Below, in pieces: positions 35,280 through 45,900 of a DNA stretch of 64,000 bases (its first letter is position 1; each line of letters starts with the position of its first letter). Source of the stretch: Pyrenula massariospora (taxonomy: Eukaryota > Ascomycota > Eurotiomycetes > Pyrenulales > Pyrenulaceae); NCBI GenBank assembly GCA_021030905.1, contig JAGFMI010000016.1, forward strand, positions 496,001-560,000, written 5' to 3'. Under the pieces are notes generated by a model. It did no database searches. It worked only from the letters and a program-made list of their open reading frames with translations, and was not told the origin of the DNA. Position numbers and translations under genes: made by a program.

Positions 35280-35478
35280 AATGTGGGTTTGTAAAGAGAG
35301 AGAAGATTAACGAAAGAGAAGCAAAGGAGCTCGAGAACGGAAAGTCGGTCTTTGGGTATGCGTGCCAAAAGAAAAGGCTGATGTTTTGGGCAGGATCAAG
35401 GCAAGCTACCAGGCCGAAGTTTTTTGATTTGTTGTGGTTTTCAGAGATTGGGCCGATCCGCTAAAAGCGGCAGGGCCG

Positions 35479-35498
35479 AGAAAGTTCCAGAGATTTCT
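35479..35498. promoter_or_regulatory. Heat-shock element of four pentamers upstream of Hsp110
   Basis: The 20 bases read as alternating units aGAAa-gTTCc-aGAGa-tTTCt. Three of the four nGAAn/nTTCn pentamers are perfect and the other has one change. They lie 200 bp 5' of the Hsp110 start codon. HSF binding is the established function of such arrays. Confidence 0.7.
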
Positions 35499-35499
35499 A

Positions 35500-37577
35500 A
35501 CGTTGGCTTGCCCGGACCGCCCAGCCTTCCATCGTCGTCGCCTTGCCCGCTCGTTATTTTCACGGCGTCGAAGCCGATTGTCCATTCTTAGAACAACGCT
35601 GGCCCATTCGTTCCTTCGCTAAATTATGCAGTCATGAACGGCGCTGGCTCAACTTCGCTGTCGCCAGAGCCTGGGTTGGCACGCATCAGCACTGTTGACA
35701 GCCTTGCATAGAATAGCCACCACCCCTGCCACTCAGGATACGTATGCCTTGCTCACCCTTTTACCACCACGTCACCGACAACAACATTCATGAATACGTT
35801 TTAAACAGTCGAACTACCTAATCTTGATGTCGGCTGTTCTTCGCGCTTGGTTTAATCTCTGTTCTAGGAATTTTTCAGGTGTACAAGCTATGCCGCAGCT
35901 TTTGCGATTTTCTTCTGCCCGATGAAAACAGACTCGCACTGCGTCTCTGCCTGAAACCGGACAGGAAAATCCAAAAGGGCGAATACACTACCGGACCTGG
36001 TAGTTACTTGAGGATCGAACTCTAGCAATTAATATCCATTCCACCTGTCCACGGACGGAGCACCATTGTCAACAGCATACGTGATTTCCTGAATACCCCT
36101 GCTATTTTGATATCCAGAGGTCTTACCAAAAATCTGGTCTCTGCTTGGTGGATTGGCAGCCGTGGGCCTCTGGCTCCCGTGAGTTCTTTCGCGGCAGACA
36201 ATATCTCTGTATTTGGTGTGTGCGGACTTGGTTTATGTTCTTGCTCTTTCATAGCGTTACTCTCTTCAAAAGGCTTTATTTGACCGTTCTCATATAAATT
36301 TAAATGTTGCTCTGTGGAAGAATAAGCTGCAGCACTATGGTCTGGTGCTTGTTGATAAGCTTCGCCTTCAAGAACACTTTGAATAAGCAATTTAGGAACG
36401 CAGCTAGGGACAAGAACCATTCGAGATCTGCTACCATCTTGATCGGAGCAATCATCGTCACATATATGACCTAGTATATATTAGCACATTTGGCCAACAT
36501 AAGCTTGCTTCGCCTATGTCTTTAACTGGCCCGGTCTGAGTGGTGGATTGAGTTTTCCTCCACCAGTATCCTTGCTTATTGAAAGAACAAGGCTAGAAAG
36601 CTGCGTATTCATCTTGTGGGAAATATCGCCTCAATCTCTCAAATCTTAAAGCAATGGCTAAAGGCAACTATGTTGGGCTGGGAGGCAGATATGGTGATAG
36701 AAGGGATAGTTTGGTAGAGCCACTCAATATCTTGACCTGGAAAGTATCGTTCGGTGGTTTGTTTGAAGACTTAAGCGAGAGACACCCTTCATTCTCTTAG
36801 CCACTGCTTCGCATTTGGCCATCTTGGAACTTCGCCAGTAAAGGAGCATCCCATCGTCTTGCAGTGCTGGGCTCGGATGCAAGACCGCCTTTAAGTTCAC
36901 TGCATAAGGTCCAGCCTCAATGCAGTGAGTGAGATTTCCGCTGGTGGCTTCGTGCACATGCGCACGGTGATGATTGTTGGTGCAATGATGAAATTCGAAG
37001 GAGGCTTGTCGGCATTGGAATGCACCATAATCGCGCATGTGATACTTACCATTCGATATCTAAGCTTCTTCATCATAGAAGACAGGCTGTTACGAGGTTG
37101 TGACAGAGGTAGGTATAGAAATGGCGACAGTCTACCGAACATGACATTTCAAGACCTCTTGGCGCCCTGACAGCTTTTGCGATCCCCTCTCCTTGAACAA
37201 AAGCCGAGGGAGTGACGTGCGGCGCTTACACTGCTATTTCTTATTTTGTTGAGATCGAATACATTATACTTGACTCCATCATCTTTAGTGAAAATCGACA
37301 AAAGGGTAATGGTGGTCTTTCCGCAGATTGATGAGTACAAGATTTGTGCCAGATAGAGGCTAAAGATCGAAGACCGAAGTGTCCAACAACGCCCAAATCT
37401 TCATTACAGCCAGTGCATACACAGCCAAGCGCCGCATAGGTCCGGCTTTCCTCTGTTTTCCGCCAATTCAAAATTTAGACGCCTAACGCCACGCCATGCG
37501 CGTTCGTGTCACTTCGATATGGATCGATAGAGGAGGTGAGGCAAGAGAAGAGTAGATAATGTTCATTTCTCATCAAA
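35500..37577. other. Two-kb intergenic region with unresolved short frames
   Basis: Between the Hsp110 promoter and the CDS1 3' end, only frames below 135 codons occur on both strands. The best is described separately (36022-36479). I could not assemble a multi-exon model, and no repeat or RNA gene is evident. Confidence 0.4.
36022..36479 (-). CDS. Possible small orphan gene or exon, unknown
   Basis: A minus-strand frame of 132 codons from the ATG at 36420 continues upstream, open, to a possible acceptor CTAG near 36470, adding CDDDCSDQDGSRSR before MVLVPSC. It would be a small hydrophilic protein with scattered cysteines, no signal peptide and no domain. I found no convincing upstream exon with matching phase. 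It could be a chance frame; weak support only. Confidence 0.2.
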
Positions 37578-39137
37578 TCATCGTCTTCCAAGGTATGACT
37601 CGCCCGCGACACAATCAAGTACCTACAGAAGTTCATTAATTTCAGAAAATATGTCGGAGCTGGTTCTGAACGTACCATGTCTGAGACCGCTCCCTGGTTG
37701 TAAAGATATTTAGTCAGCCCTCTAACTACCTCCAGCTGTTCGTCAACTGAAAGACCTGTGATGGCAGTCTCCATCACAGACCCGACGCTCGCCTTGTAGA
37801 TAGCGATGAAGCTCTGATAATACATGAAAGCAAAGAAACCCATGATGAATTGGCAATCCATCCGGTCCGTGATGCCTCCGTGGCCAGGAATAGAATCGCC
37901 AAAGTCCTTGATCTTGAATGTTCGCTTTAACCCAGAAGCAAAGAATCCACCAAATGGGGCGATCAGCGAGGCAAACGAGGCAAAGACCATTATATGAAAT
38001 TGGATTGGCGCAATTTCGAAGATACGGTTGATGTGTGTCCAGGAAGGGAGATGGTATTGCCGAGGAACGAAGACCGGATTGGGTGTGCATTCCAGACCCG
38101 TGAAGATGTTGGATCCAAGATCATTCACAGGACAGATGAAATACTTGTTTTGCATCAGAATGTTGGTCATGACATAGCCAAAGATGATTGTGCAAATCCA
38201 AGCCCCGACAAATCCTTCGACTGTCTTCTTAGGGCTAAGCTTGATAAGCTGGGTCCGGCCAAAGGTAATACCGCAGATGTAGGCGAAGATGTCGTTTGTG
38301 ATGACCAAAGAAGCAGGCAGGAAGAACCAGATCAAGCCCTCGAAGATGTTGTTCATGATGAAGTGCGCTTGCACGACGATGAGATAGAGAGCCATGTGAG
38401 TCCAGGCAAATTGGGTGAATTGGACTCGATACGCTCCTTTCTGTAGTGATCCGACAAAGAAGACGAACCCTTGTTGAAGATTAGAAAACCATGTCTGGAA
38501 AAAAGGGATTACAGTGGACCTACCCATCACATATAGCACGAAGCTGATGAAGCGGTGGTGCGTAGCTAATGGCAGTAGAATACGATCAACCAGCAGAATG
38601 TGTTTGAAGTAATAGATGACACTTTCTCCATACAGATAGTACATGGTCGTGGCTAGAAAGTACCATTGTAAGGCCTTTGTGAAAGGTAGGTTTCTAGCCT
38701 TGCTGGAAACGTTGGCAATGGCGATGACCTCCTTAAATGAAGTGATTTGTATGTAGGTCACTATCCCTATGACCCAGATGTGTCCGGAGAAGAGTGCCAC
38801 AAAAAAACCGGCTATCATGGCAAAGGTCCATATCGTTCGGGTGATGAAGGTCTGCTTCTTTTTCTCATACTCGGAGACTGTCGGAGGAGGCTACGATCAA
38901 AAGACATGTTAGCTCGGCCCGATCTTGATCAATTGCTACTGTCCTCGCTTTTCAGGCAAGAGACAAATGTGCGCAGACCTCTTCTTCTATAGCCTTTGAC
39001 TTAGCCACATCCCCATTTGCCTTTGGGCTGCCAGGCTCGGAGACAGCATCGCTGACGTCCGAGAAGCTTGACCTGCGATTTTCGCTCCCACTTCCATTTC
39101 GATGGGGAAATTTGACACCTCGACGCGATCTCACCAT
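37578..39137 (-). CDS. CDS1: Phosphatidate cytidylyltransferase (CDP-diacylglycerol synthase)
   Basis: Exons 39137-38979, 38890-38524, 38469-37676 and 37622-37578 give 454 residues. Intron 2 (54 bp) is in frame and would go unnoticed; removing it gives YVM-GFVFFVGSL and a continuous membrane segment. The last intron (53 bp) changes the C-terminus to SDM-VLDCVAGESYLGRR; without it the frame would run to 37475. The spliced length is close to the yeast enzyme (457). The CDP-diglyceride signature is complete: SGLKRTFKIKD, then DSIPGHGGITDRMD. There are about eight membrane spans after a cytosolic Ser-rich N-terminus. It makes CDP-DAG from CTP and phosphatidate at the ER or mitochondria for PI, PS and cardiolipin synthesis. 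Confidence 0.94.
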
Positions 39138-40286
39138 CGTTCTCCCGACATGCAATAGGTTGGAGGGTCAAATTGAGTGCGAGCCAAAGGGGTGTTGCGA
39201 CTTGCTGCAGTGAGGACGCAATGGTCGAGCCGTACTCGCCTTTAAACTCGGACAGTGCATGTGAAAATTGCTTGGCTAGGGCAAATCTGCTGAATGATGC
39301 CTCTTAGCAGCTTATCACAGATGTCTTTGAGCGTCTTGCAAATTATGGCACTCGGGAGTACTAGGAAAAGCCATGACTTACCATAGCAGTTGGGTACGAG
39401 TTAGACAAGGTTTGAAGGCTGCAAAGTGAGCGCGTCGGCTTGGTTTTCGCGGAACGGGGTTTTAGACGTCAGATCCTTGGCAAAACCCTTGGCATATCTT
39501 GAGGAGCTTAACAGTCACGTGTTTTGGAGCTGTGGCGGCAGAGACTACCCCTTTTCGCCAGCCTGCAATGACCTGAGAAGCCAAGATTGGGGGATGTGCT
39601 AGCAATCGCCTTAATCATTGTATTGGAAAATGTTTTCGTTTTAATAATGAAGGCTTCTGTCAGCATGTATCTGCTCTGGCACGGGAGTTCAAGCCCGCTT
39701 TCACGACGCCCAAACGCGTGCAACTTGTTTGTGCAAGATTTATGTCATGTTATCGGACTAAAGGGTGCTTGTACTAGTCTAAAGACTGGTAGACCGCCGT
39801 TCGCCTATATCCCGCCCAAGCCTGTCTACCTGCATTCATTCCGGCTTTAGAGAATACACGGAATCTGTTCATTGGCATGTTGGGACAATTGAAGGATAGA
39901 CTATCAGCAGGATCACCATACGAATCTAAGATGATAAGGTGAAGTAGTCTGCACAGTCGATTTTTGGAGCGCGGAGAGAAGGACCGGTCAGTCCGCCAAT
40001 TTCATGGACGAAACAGTGACTTCGAGGCTTCGTAGATATGATGCACCCCAAAGATACTAGGCATCTAGGTTTCAGCAGACCATCTAATCCTTCAACGTTC
40101 CTAACACCGGATCTATCATGCTCACTTGTGGCAACGGTCAATTCTTTTATTCTTCTGTGCGAACATGCCTAGGGACCGTGCAAAAAATGCAAGGCCAAAC
40201 ATGGTAAACCATATTTTCCCTAAGCTTCTTCAGCGACATATTGACCGGGGAGCAGTATAGACAATTTCAGACGAGCAAAGCAGATG
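39138..40286. other. CDS1 promoter and transporter 3' flank
   Basis: There is no gene in this 1.15-kb stretch. Frames of 70-90 codons at 39508-39850 lack any domain. No repeat or RNA gene is seen. Confidence 0.5.
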
Positions 40287-42414
40287 TTAATGTGCGAATC
40301 GGAAATCGAGCCTCTTGTTGCCCTTATCTGATGTCGTGGCCAAATACGTGCTTCGCTCGGCATGGGACATGGCGTTCCAGCGGCTGTCTCGTACCCTGGA
40401 AGCGTAGAAGAACCTCGTCAGTACGTGCTTCAGGCTTCAGAAGGATCGTGCCTGGAGAAAAGTATCGGTGATCATCATGATCCAAAGAAGGAGAATTAGA
40501 TGCACGAGAAAGGAAGGGCTACAAATCCATTCTGTAGGATGGTCACCCTACTTGCAAGTACATACCGATTACGCCACACGTAAAAGAGCTTCGCTCCCAC
40601 GAACAGAAACAAATTGTATGCACATATACCGAGAAGAATTTTGTTCCCAGTACGGTACAGCGGCTTGTCAGAATCACGATAGATCTGCCCTTGTCAGAAC
40701 AACTTGAAAGTCAGGGAATAGGAAGAGGAGTTCACGTTCGCAGCGATAATATTGCTCGCTTGTACACACATGTTATATAGTGCGCTCGCGACAGTTCTCG
40801 TTCGCACACTACCCGCGTTTCGACTCGTGATTGCAACATTGACGGCGTGTATGTACGGTGCGCCAAGCAGCAATGTTGTAAGTGTCCAGCGGGACCACGC
40901 ACCAGCGGATGCAGGCAGCAATTCCAGTGCTATTAAAATGGGCAACATGTAGAATTGAGCCACAAGGCCGGTGAGGAAGCGCTGGTTGAGGCGTTCAGAT
41001 ATCCACGTGAACAGCAGGAGGTTGATAATGAAGATGACATAGGCGGGGATCGTAAGAAGTGATATTTCGAGAGTGGAGAAGCGCTTTGTGGATTTGAGAA
41101 TGAGGGTGATGTAGTTCTGGGACGGAGTCGACGGGATGAGGAACGATAGTCCAATTAAATAAATTGGCCACATCTCCCAATCCCCAAGCGATCGCAGAAT
41201 CAGACGGGGAGTTACAGCCTGTCGATTGTGCACTAGACCGAGCTTCAGTGCACGCAACAACATTAGATCCAAGGTCGCTTACTGTCTCCTTTAGAAGGAT
41301 CATCTCGGATGATTCGATTGACCATTGTCATTTCTTCCCGCACTGTGAACCAGCCTGCTCGGCCTCGAAACCAACTCGCTGTCTGAGTCGGAGACTGAGG
41401 AATGTAAAAGAAACTAAGCAGGCCAACTATTGCGAGTTTTGTCAGACTTGGGATAAGGCCTTAAGAGTACTTAACGCACTAATTCCCGTAATTGTCCCCT
41501 CAATGGCAAAAAGCCAACGCCATCCCTCCATACCATTAACGCCACGTAGCTGTAGAAGGCCAGCGGCGAGAAGAGCACCGACAATACTGGTTGCTTGATA
41601 GCTCACCCAGAAATAGGATAGCCGACGAGGAAGTTCTTTGCCTATAACTGATTTGAAAATCGTGCTCCGACGTTTGAGTAGTGAGCTTACCCTTGTACCA
41701 GTAACTTAGATATAGAATATTGTCTGGAATAAACCCACCTTCGATCATGCCTATCAGTGCTCGGCAAGCATAGTAAGATCCTTTGCTGTTTATAAATGCC
41801 TGAAAAGATGCAACAAGAGACCAACAAATCTGCGATTTTTCAGTAAGTCCAACCTGAAAATGAATATGAAGCATACCATTTGAATGGGTATCCATCTGTC
41901 AGGTCCGAGTTTCTTGGCTATGATTTGTGACGGTAGCTCTGCACACAGAAAGCTGACTAAGAAGATAGTCTGTCCCGTATTATAATTGTTTGTGTTCAAG
42001 TTCAGATCGTCCAGCAAGTTATCTGAAAGAGCTTGCACTATGTTGGCCCGATCAAGCTGTAGTGCGAAGAACATCAAACAAACCCAGCTACATATCCTAA
42101 GATCGATCTTGAAAAGTCAACTCGGGGCTTGTAAGCAAGCACCATGACCGTACCTTTCGAACCAGCTTCCGCTCTTCTTCTGCAGTCCATTTGAACTGAG
42201 GGTCATATCGATGGCGCCCTTCATAAGAATCTATCGGCGTGTAGTGCTCTAAGAGACCAGTGGAGAGGAAAGCCTCAGCCTGGCCAGTCGCAACATCTTC
42301 GGTAGGAGCGTCATGCGATACATGACCTTGAACGAGAATTTTAGCGTCCTTGTCATCTCCATCAGAGCCCGTCGACGTAGCGTGTTCCGAGTTCGACCAC
42401 TGTTGCTTGCTCAT
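40287..42414 (-). CDS. MFS transporter, allantoate permease (Dal5) family
   Basis: Eight exons: 42414-42154, 42107-41877, 41829-41691, 41641-41480, 41426-41283, 41232-40736, 40684-40566 and 40395-40287; 553 residues. Introns are 46-53 bp except the last (170 bp). Family landmarks lie at the junctions: [85 protein letters not shown] and the terminal [11 protein letters not shown]. Twelve membrane segments are expected. The family moves anionic small molecules by proton symport (allantoate, nicotinate, pantothenate, and in some members organosulfonates). The divergent neighbour is a TauD/TfdA dioxygenase, which points to a sulfonate or similar substrate. No frame break: it looks functional. Confidence 0.93.
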
Positions 42415-43249
42415 ATCTGAACCAGAAAATAAAGATGATACCGAGTTTAGAATCCCACGGAGAGAAGTTTCATAAAAGTCAGCTTGTACTCATACCAAAC
42501 ACTGAATATCATTACTCGCTTCCAGATTCATCTTTGAGGATCCAAAAGAAAGTAAGCATTGCAATGGCAGTACCTTCTAATTGGGACGTGTGGGCATACC
42601 AAGGATTGCATGACGTTAGGCCCAGGCGGCAAATGAGCGTCCCCAGTGAAGTCACACTGGACAGAGCAGAACTGCTGCGGTACACAATTGACACTAGTAC
42701 GGCTTCAATCCCTGGCTTGGCGGAATAGCTCGAAAAAATCATCCCGACGATAAGGTCAAGATCACGGCTCAGATTCATGGCTGTGGGGTAAAGTGGCTTG
42801 CATCAAGGTTAGAGCAGTGACGCTGACTTGGAGAAGATAAGCGCACCGTCAAGGTAATTGAGGACATCGACGGACATTGGTAGAGCCAAATGCAGGGACA
42901 TCATAGGAGACCAAAATCACGCAATCGTTTTCCCCCACTGACGCCCACGCAAACGACCGCAGAATGTGAAACGACGCATACGAACTCCAAAAATATGTAA
43001 GCAAATTGAACATAACCCATGTTGGAAAGCCGTTGACTTTTGGTCATTACTTGTGCCAGGGTAGTGGCCGTGGATATTCGGCACGTCATGCGGATATTTT
43101 CATTTGCTAGAACGATTGACAAAACCCCTCAATTGATGTGGGACATTTGATATAAAAAGTCGATCCTCGTAAAATACGTTTGATAGTCCCCCGGAACTGT
43201 TTGCATTGTCCCTGTTGCCTTGGTCGCAGAAAATCATATCAACCACAAA
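42415..43249. promoter_or_regulatory. Shared divergent promoter of transporter and dioxygenase
   Basis: The 835 bp between the two start codons hold two ATGACGT heptamers, at 42610-42616 (plus) and 43083-43089 (minus). These match the first seven positions of ATGRYRYCAT, the Cys3/MetR bZIP site of filamentous fungi; neither has the second half. Frames of 88-97 codons near 42435-42778 occur on both strands and are not convincing genes. Confidence 0.35.
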
Positions 43250-44726
43250 ATGTCGACAACAGAAACCATTGTAAGCAACGTTAGCGAGCACAAACCCTCC
43301 ACGCATCTCAACGGCTACAAAGAGTTTTCGCCTATAAAGGTCGACCAGGAAGCGGAACTAAAGGGTGACGACAAATTCGCTCCGGCAAGCTTTCCACTTT
43401 ATCTACCAGTCTGGGACAATGAAAAAGGCAGGAAGTAAGCTATCCAGGAATTTCCTTGGTCCCTCTCATGCCGCGGTGCCAAGACTGAGCCTATCGTGCC
43501 CGGCTGCCGCTAGCGTTTCAATTGTACCAGTTTCCCATCTCGACAGTGCGTGAATTCTGATATCTTTCGCAATAAACCAGATATCCTCCTTTGAGACCAT
43601 TCGAACACTACGATCATGGCAAAGATGCCGATCCGTCATTACCAGAGATCATGGGCAAAGCGACTGAAGTCAACGATATTACCGGAAGCATAGGCGCTGA
43701 AGTAAAAGGCATTCAGTTGAGCCAATTGAGCGATGCAGGAAAGGACCAGCTCGCTCTTTTTGTGGCGCAGAAAAAGGTCGTCGGTACGTGCCGTCTACAG
43801 TATACACTCTGCGCTAGTGCTCCTTTAGCATTGTCACTGTCTCCTAATCTTGAGATATTGCATACTTACAGCGGCACCGCCTGCTAGCTTTCCGTAACCA
43901 AGACTTTGCGTCTCTCCCAATCCCCGATGCGCTGAAATATGGATCCTATTTCGGACGCCTGCATATCCATCCTGCCTCTGGAGCTCCGGCAGGACATCCT
44001 GAAGTGCATTTGGTGCACCGAGGGATCAACGACACCGTTGCAAAAGACTTTTTCACCAATAGAACAAATAGCATTACATGGTAGCGTTAAGGAGACCACT
44101 TTATTACAATGCAGAGCTGATCTTGGGTAAAGGCACTCCGACGTCACATACGAAGCCCAGCCTCCCGGAACGACATTCCTGTACACGCTTGACAACCCGA
44201 AGGCTGGAGGGGATACGCTCTTTTTGAACCAGGCCGCTGCCTACCGCCGTCTCAGCTCCGAGTTTGCCAAACGACTCGAAGGCCTCAAGGCTGTACACTC
44301 TGGCCATGAGCAGGCTCAAGCCGCTCTGGAAAGAGGGAGCATAGTTAGACGTGACCCCGTCCTTCACGAGCATCCTATTGTAAGGACGCACCCTGTTACT
44401 GGCGAAAAAGCACTCTTTGTAAACCCGCAGTTCACGAGATACATTGTGGGCTACAAGAAAGAGGAGTCTGATATGCTGTTGAAGTTCCTGTATGACCATA
44501 TGGCATACAGTCAGGATCTCCAATGTCGGGTGAAGTGGGAAAAGGGTACTGTGGTGGTCTGGGATGTATGTGATTTCTTGGTGCGAGATCCTCAAGACAA
44601 TCCGTGCTAACGCCTTAACAGAACCGCGTGACCGCCCACTCCGCATTGCTCGACTGGGAGGACGGGCAGAGACGACACATTGCAAGAATTACTCCACAGG
44701 CTGAGCGTCCGACCGAGGCTTTTTGA
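43250..44726 (+). CDS. TauD/TfdA-family 2-oxoglutarate Fe(II) dioxygenase
   Basis: Exons 43250-43434, 43581-43783, 43888-44080, 44133-44565 and 44622-44726 give 372 residues. The iron ligands are visible: H195-x-D197 in WHSDVTYE, created across the intron at 44081, and H344 in NRVTAHSA. The 2-oxoglutarate arginine falls in RRHIARI, 11 residues after H344, the same spacing as in TauD. The N-terminal 60 residues (KEFSPIKV, FPLYLPVWD) are typical of fungal sulfonate dioxygenases of the yeast Jlp1 group. Such enzymes oxidise taurine or isethionate-like sulfonates and release sulfite for sulfur supply. Substrate is inferred from family and the adjacent transporter; alpha-ketoglutarate-dependent aryloxyalkanoate-type activity is an alternative. 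Confidence 0.93.
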
Positions 44727-45900
44727 GGGCCGGAGGCAGTAACAAATTGATAGTGCTTCCAAAAACCGAGAGCGCCTCCGGTGCTTGATATCCACCTTTA
44801 ATGCACTGGAAACAGCGTACAGACTTCAATCTTGTCATTCTTTAACCTAATCATATATAATCAGATTGCACCTAATCAAGATTGTCACTCCTACCCCCCT
44901 TCCCGTTATCATCATAATTGACTCGCCCAGAGGGGTCTAGAGTGAGCAGATCTAAGCTCCATTAATCACGCAAGACTCTTCAGAAGTCTGACATGGTTTT
45001 AGCAGGATCTTAACCGTGACTGCGGGCTATCTAAAACATTATCGGTAGGCTATCAACATATGACGCTGAATGCTATCTATAGCCACTTCACATGGCTTGG
45101 GTCCATTAGATTCGTAGCGAAAGATAAAAGGATTCGAATTTGTCAGGTAATTGTAGAATCTATTTTCAGACGCATAACAAGCTAAGCTATCAATTAAGAT
45201 CACTGTCTGGTTTACAAGAACGCATTGCCTATGTGAGATCTTTTATCGTGACTCCGAGCTCCACTAATTCGTACTTTAGTCTATCCTCTTTCTGTTGGCG
45301 AGTTTAACGAGAGCTACGGATCTGTGTGAAGGAAGTCAAAGGAAGATTTTCAGGCCGCAAGACGTCAGTACTCTATGGCAGCTAGTGTGCGCAATAGAGC
45401 TATCTTGAGCCTATTCCGCTCAGCCTCAATAAACAAACGAGCAGTAAATGTTTCATAGAAAGTGTTTGATTTTGCAGATGGAGCAGCTGGAGGCTCGGTA
45501 AATGCAGCATCCAATACAGCGAATGGAGTAACGCGCGTGATCATCTTTCCTGATCGTACGTTTGTAATATTGCTCATATGTACTACAAATGTACTCAACC
45601 TCGTCAACTTACTTGAGGTTAGCGGCGGCGCGTTGAGGTCGATGAATTGCCAAGCTTATGGCTTGGCAATCATTGCGCTCGCTAACTTAGCATTTGAAAA
45701 GAGGCAATACGACCGTAGAACAAAAATGGTTACACTCAGTCTAGAGATGGAAGTCGAAAAACGCTTGATACCGAGCAACACAATTGCCATATCACATTTA
45801 ATGTCCAAGCTCTCATGACTTTGCTGGACCTTCATACCGCTCACGCGCAACGAGTTGACGCTCCTTAATGTAACATCCATGGCTGCGGACCTCAATTGGT
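44727..45900. other. Intergenic region upstream of the ATRIP gene
   Basis: It is 1.17 kb of fairly AT-rich sequence. A 118-codon plus-strand frame at 45462-45818 and opposite-strand frames of 80-100 codons show no domain. No RNA gene or repeat is recognised; a GGATTCGAAT string near 45131 is not part of a tRNA fold. Confidence 0.45.

Noticed and set aside
37475-37577. Unspliced C-terminal extension of CDS1 to the stop at 37475
   Set aside because: A 53-bp intron with good borders ends the protein at 37578 and gives the usual family length.
41830-41876. A 23-bp intron at the WIPIQM junction of the transporter
   Set aside because: Too short to splice; the next acceptor gives a 47-bp intron and the family sequence [10 protein letters not shown].
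42435-42778. Overlapping 97- and 88-codon frames on opposite strands in the transporter/dioxygenase promoter
   Set aside because: No recognised family and mutually exclusive; treated as promoter DNA.
45125-45145. GGATTCGAAT string resembling a reversed tRNA B box
   Set aside because: No matching A box or acceptor stem at the right distance.
45462-45818. 118-codon frame upstream of the ATRIP gene
   Set aside because: No domain, no orthologue recognised, and opposite-strand frames of similar length overlap it.
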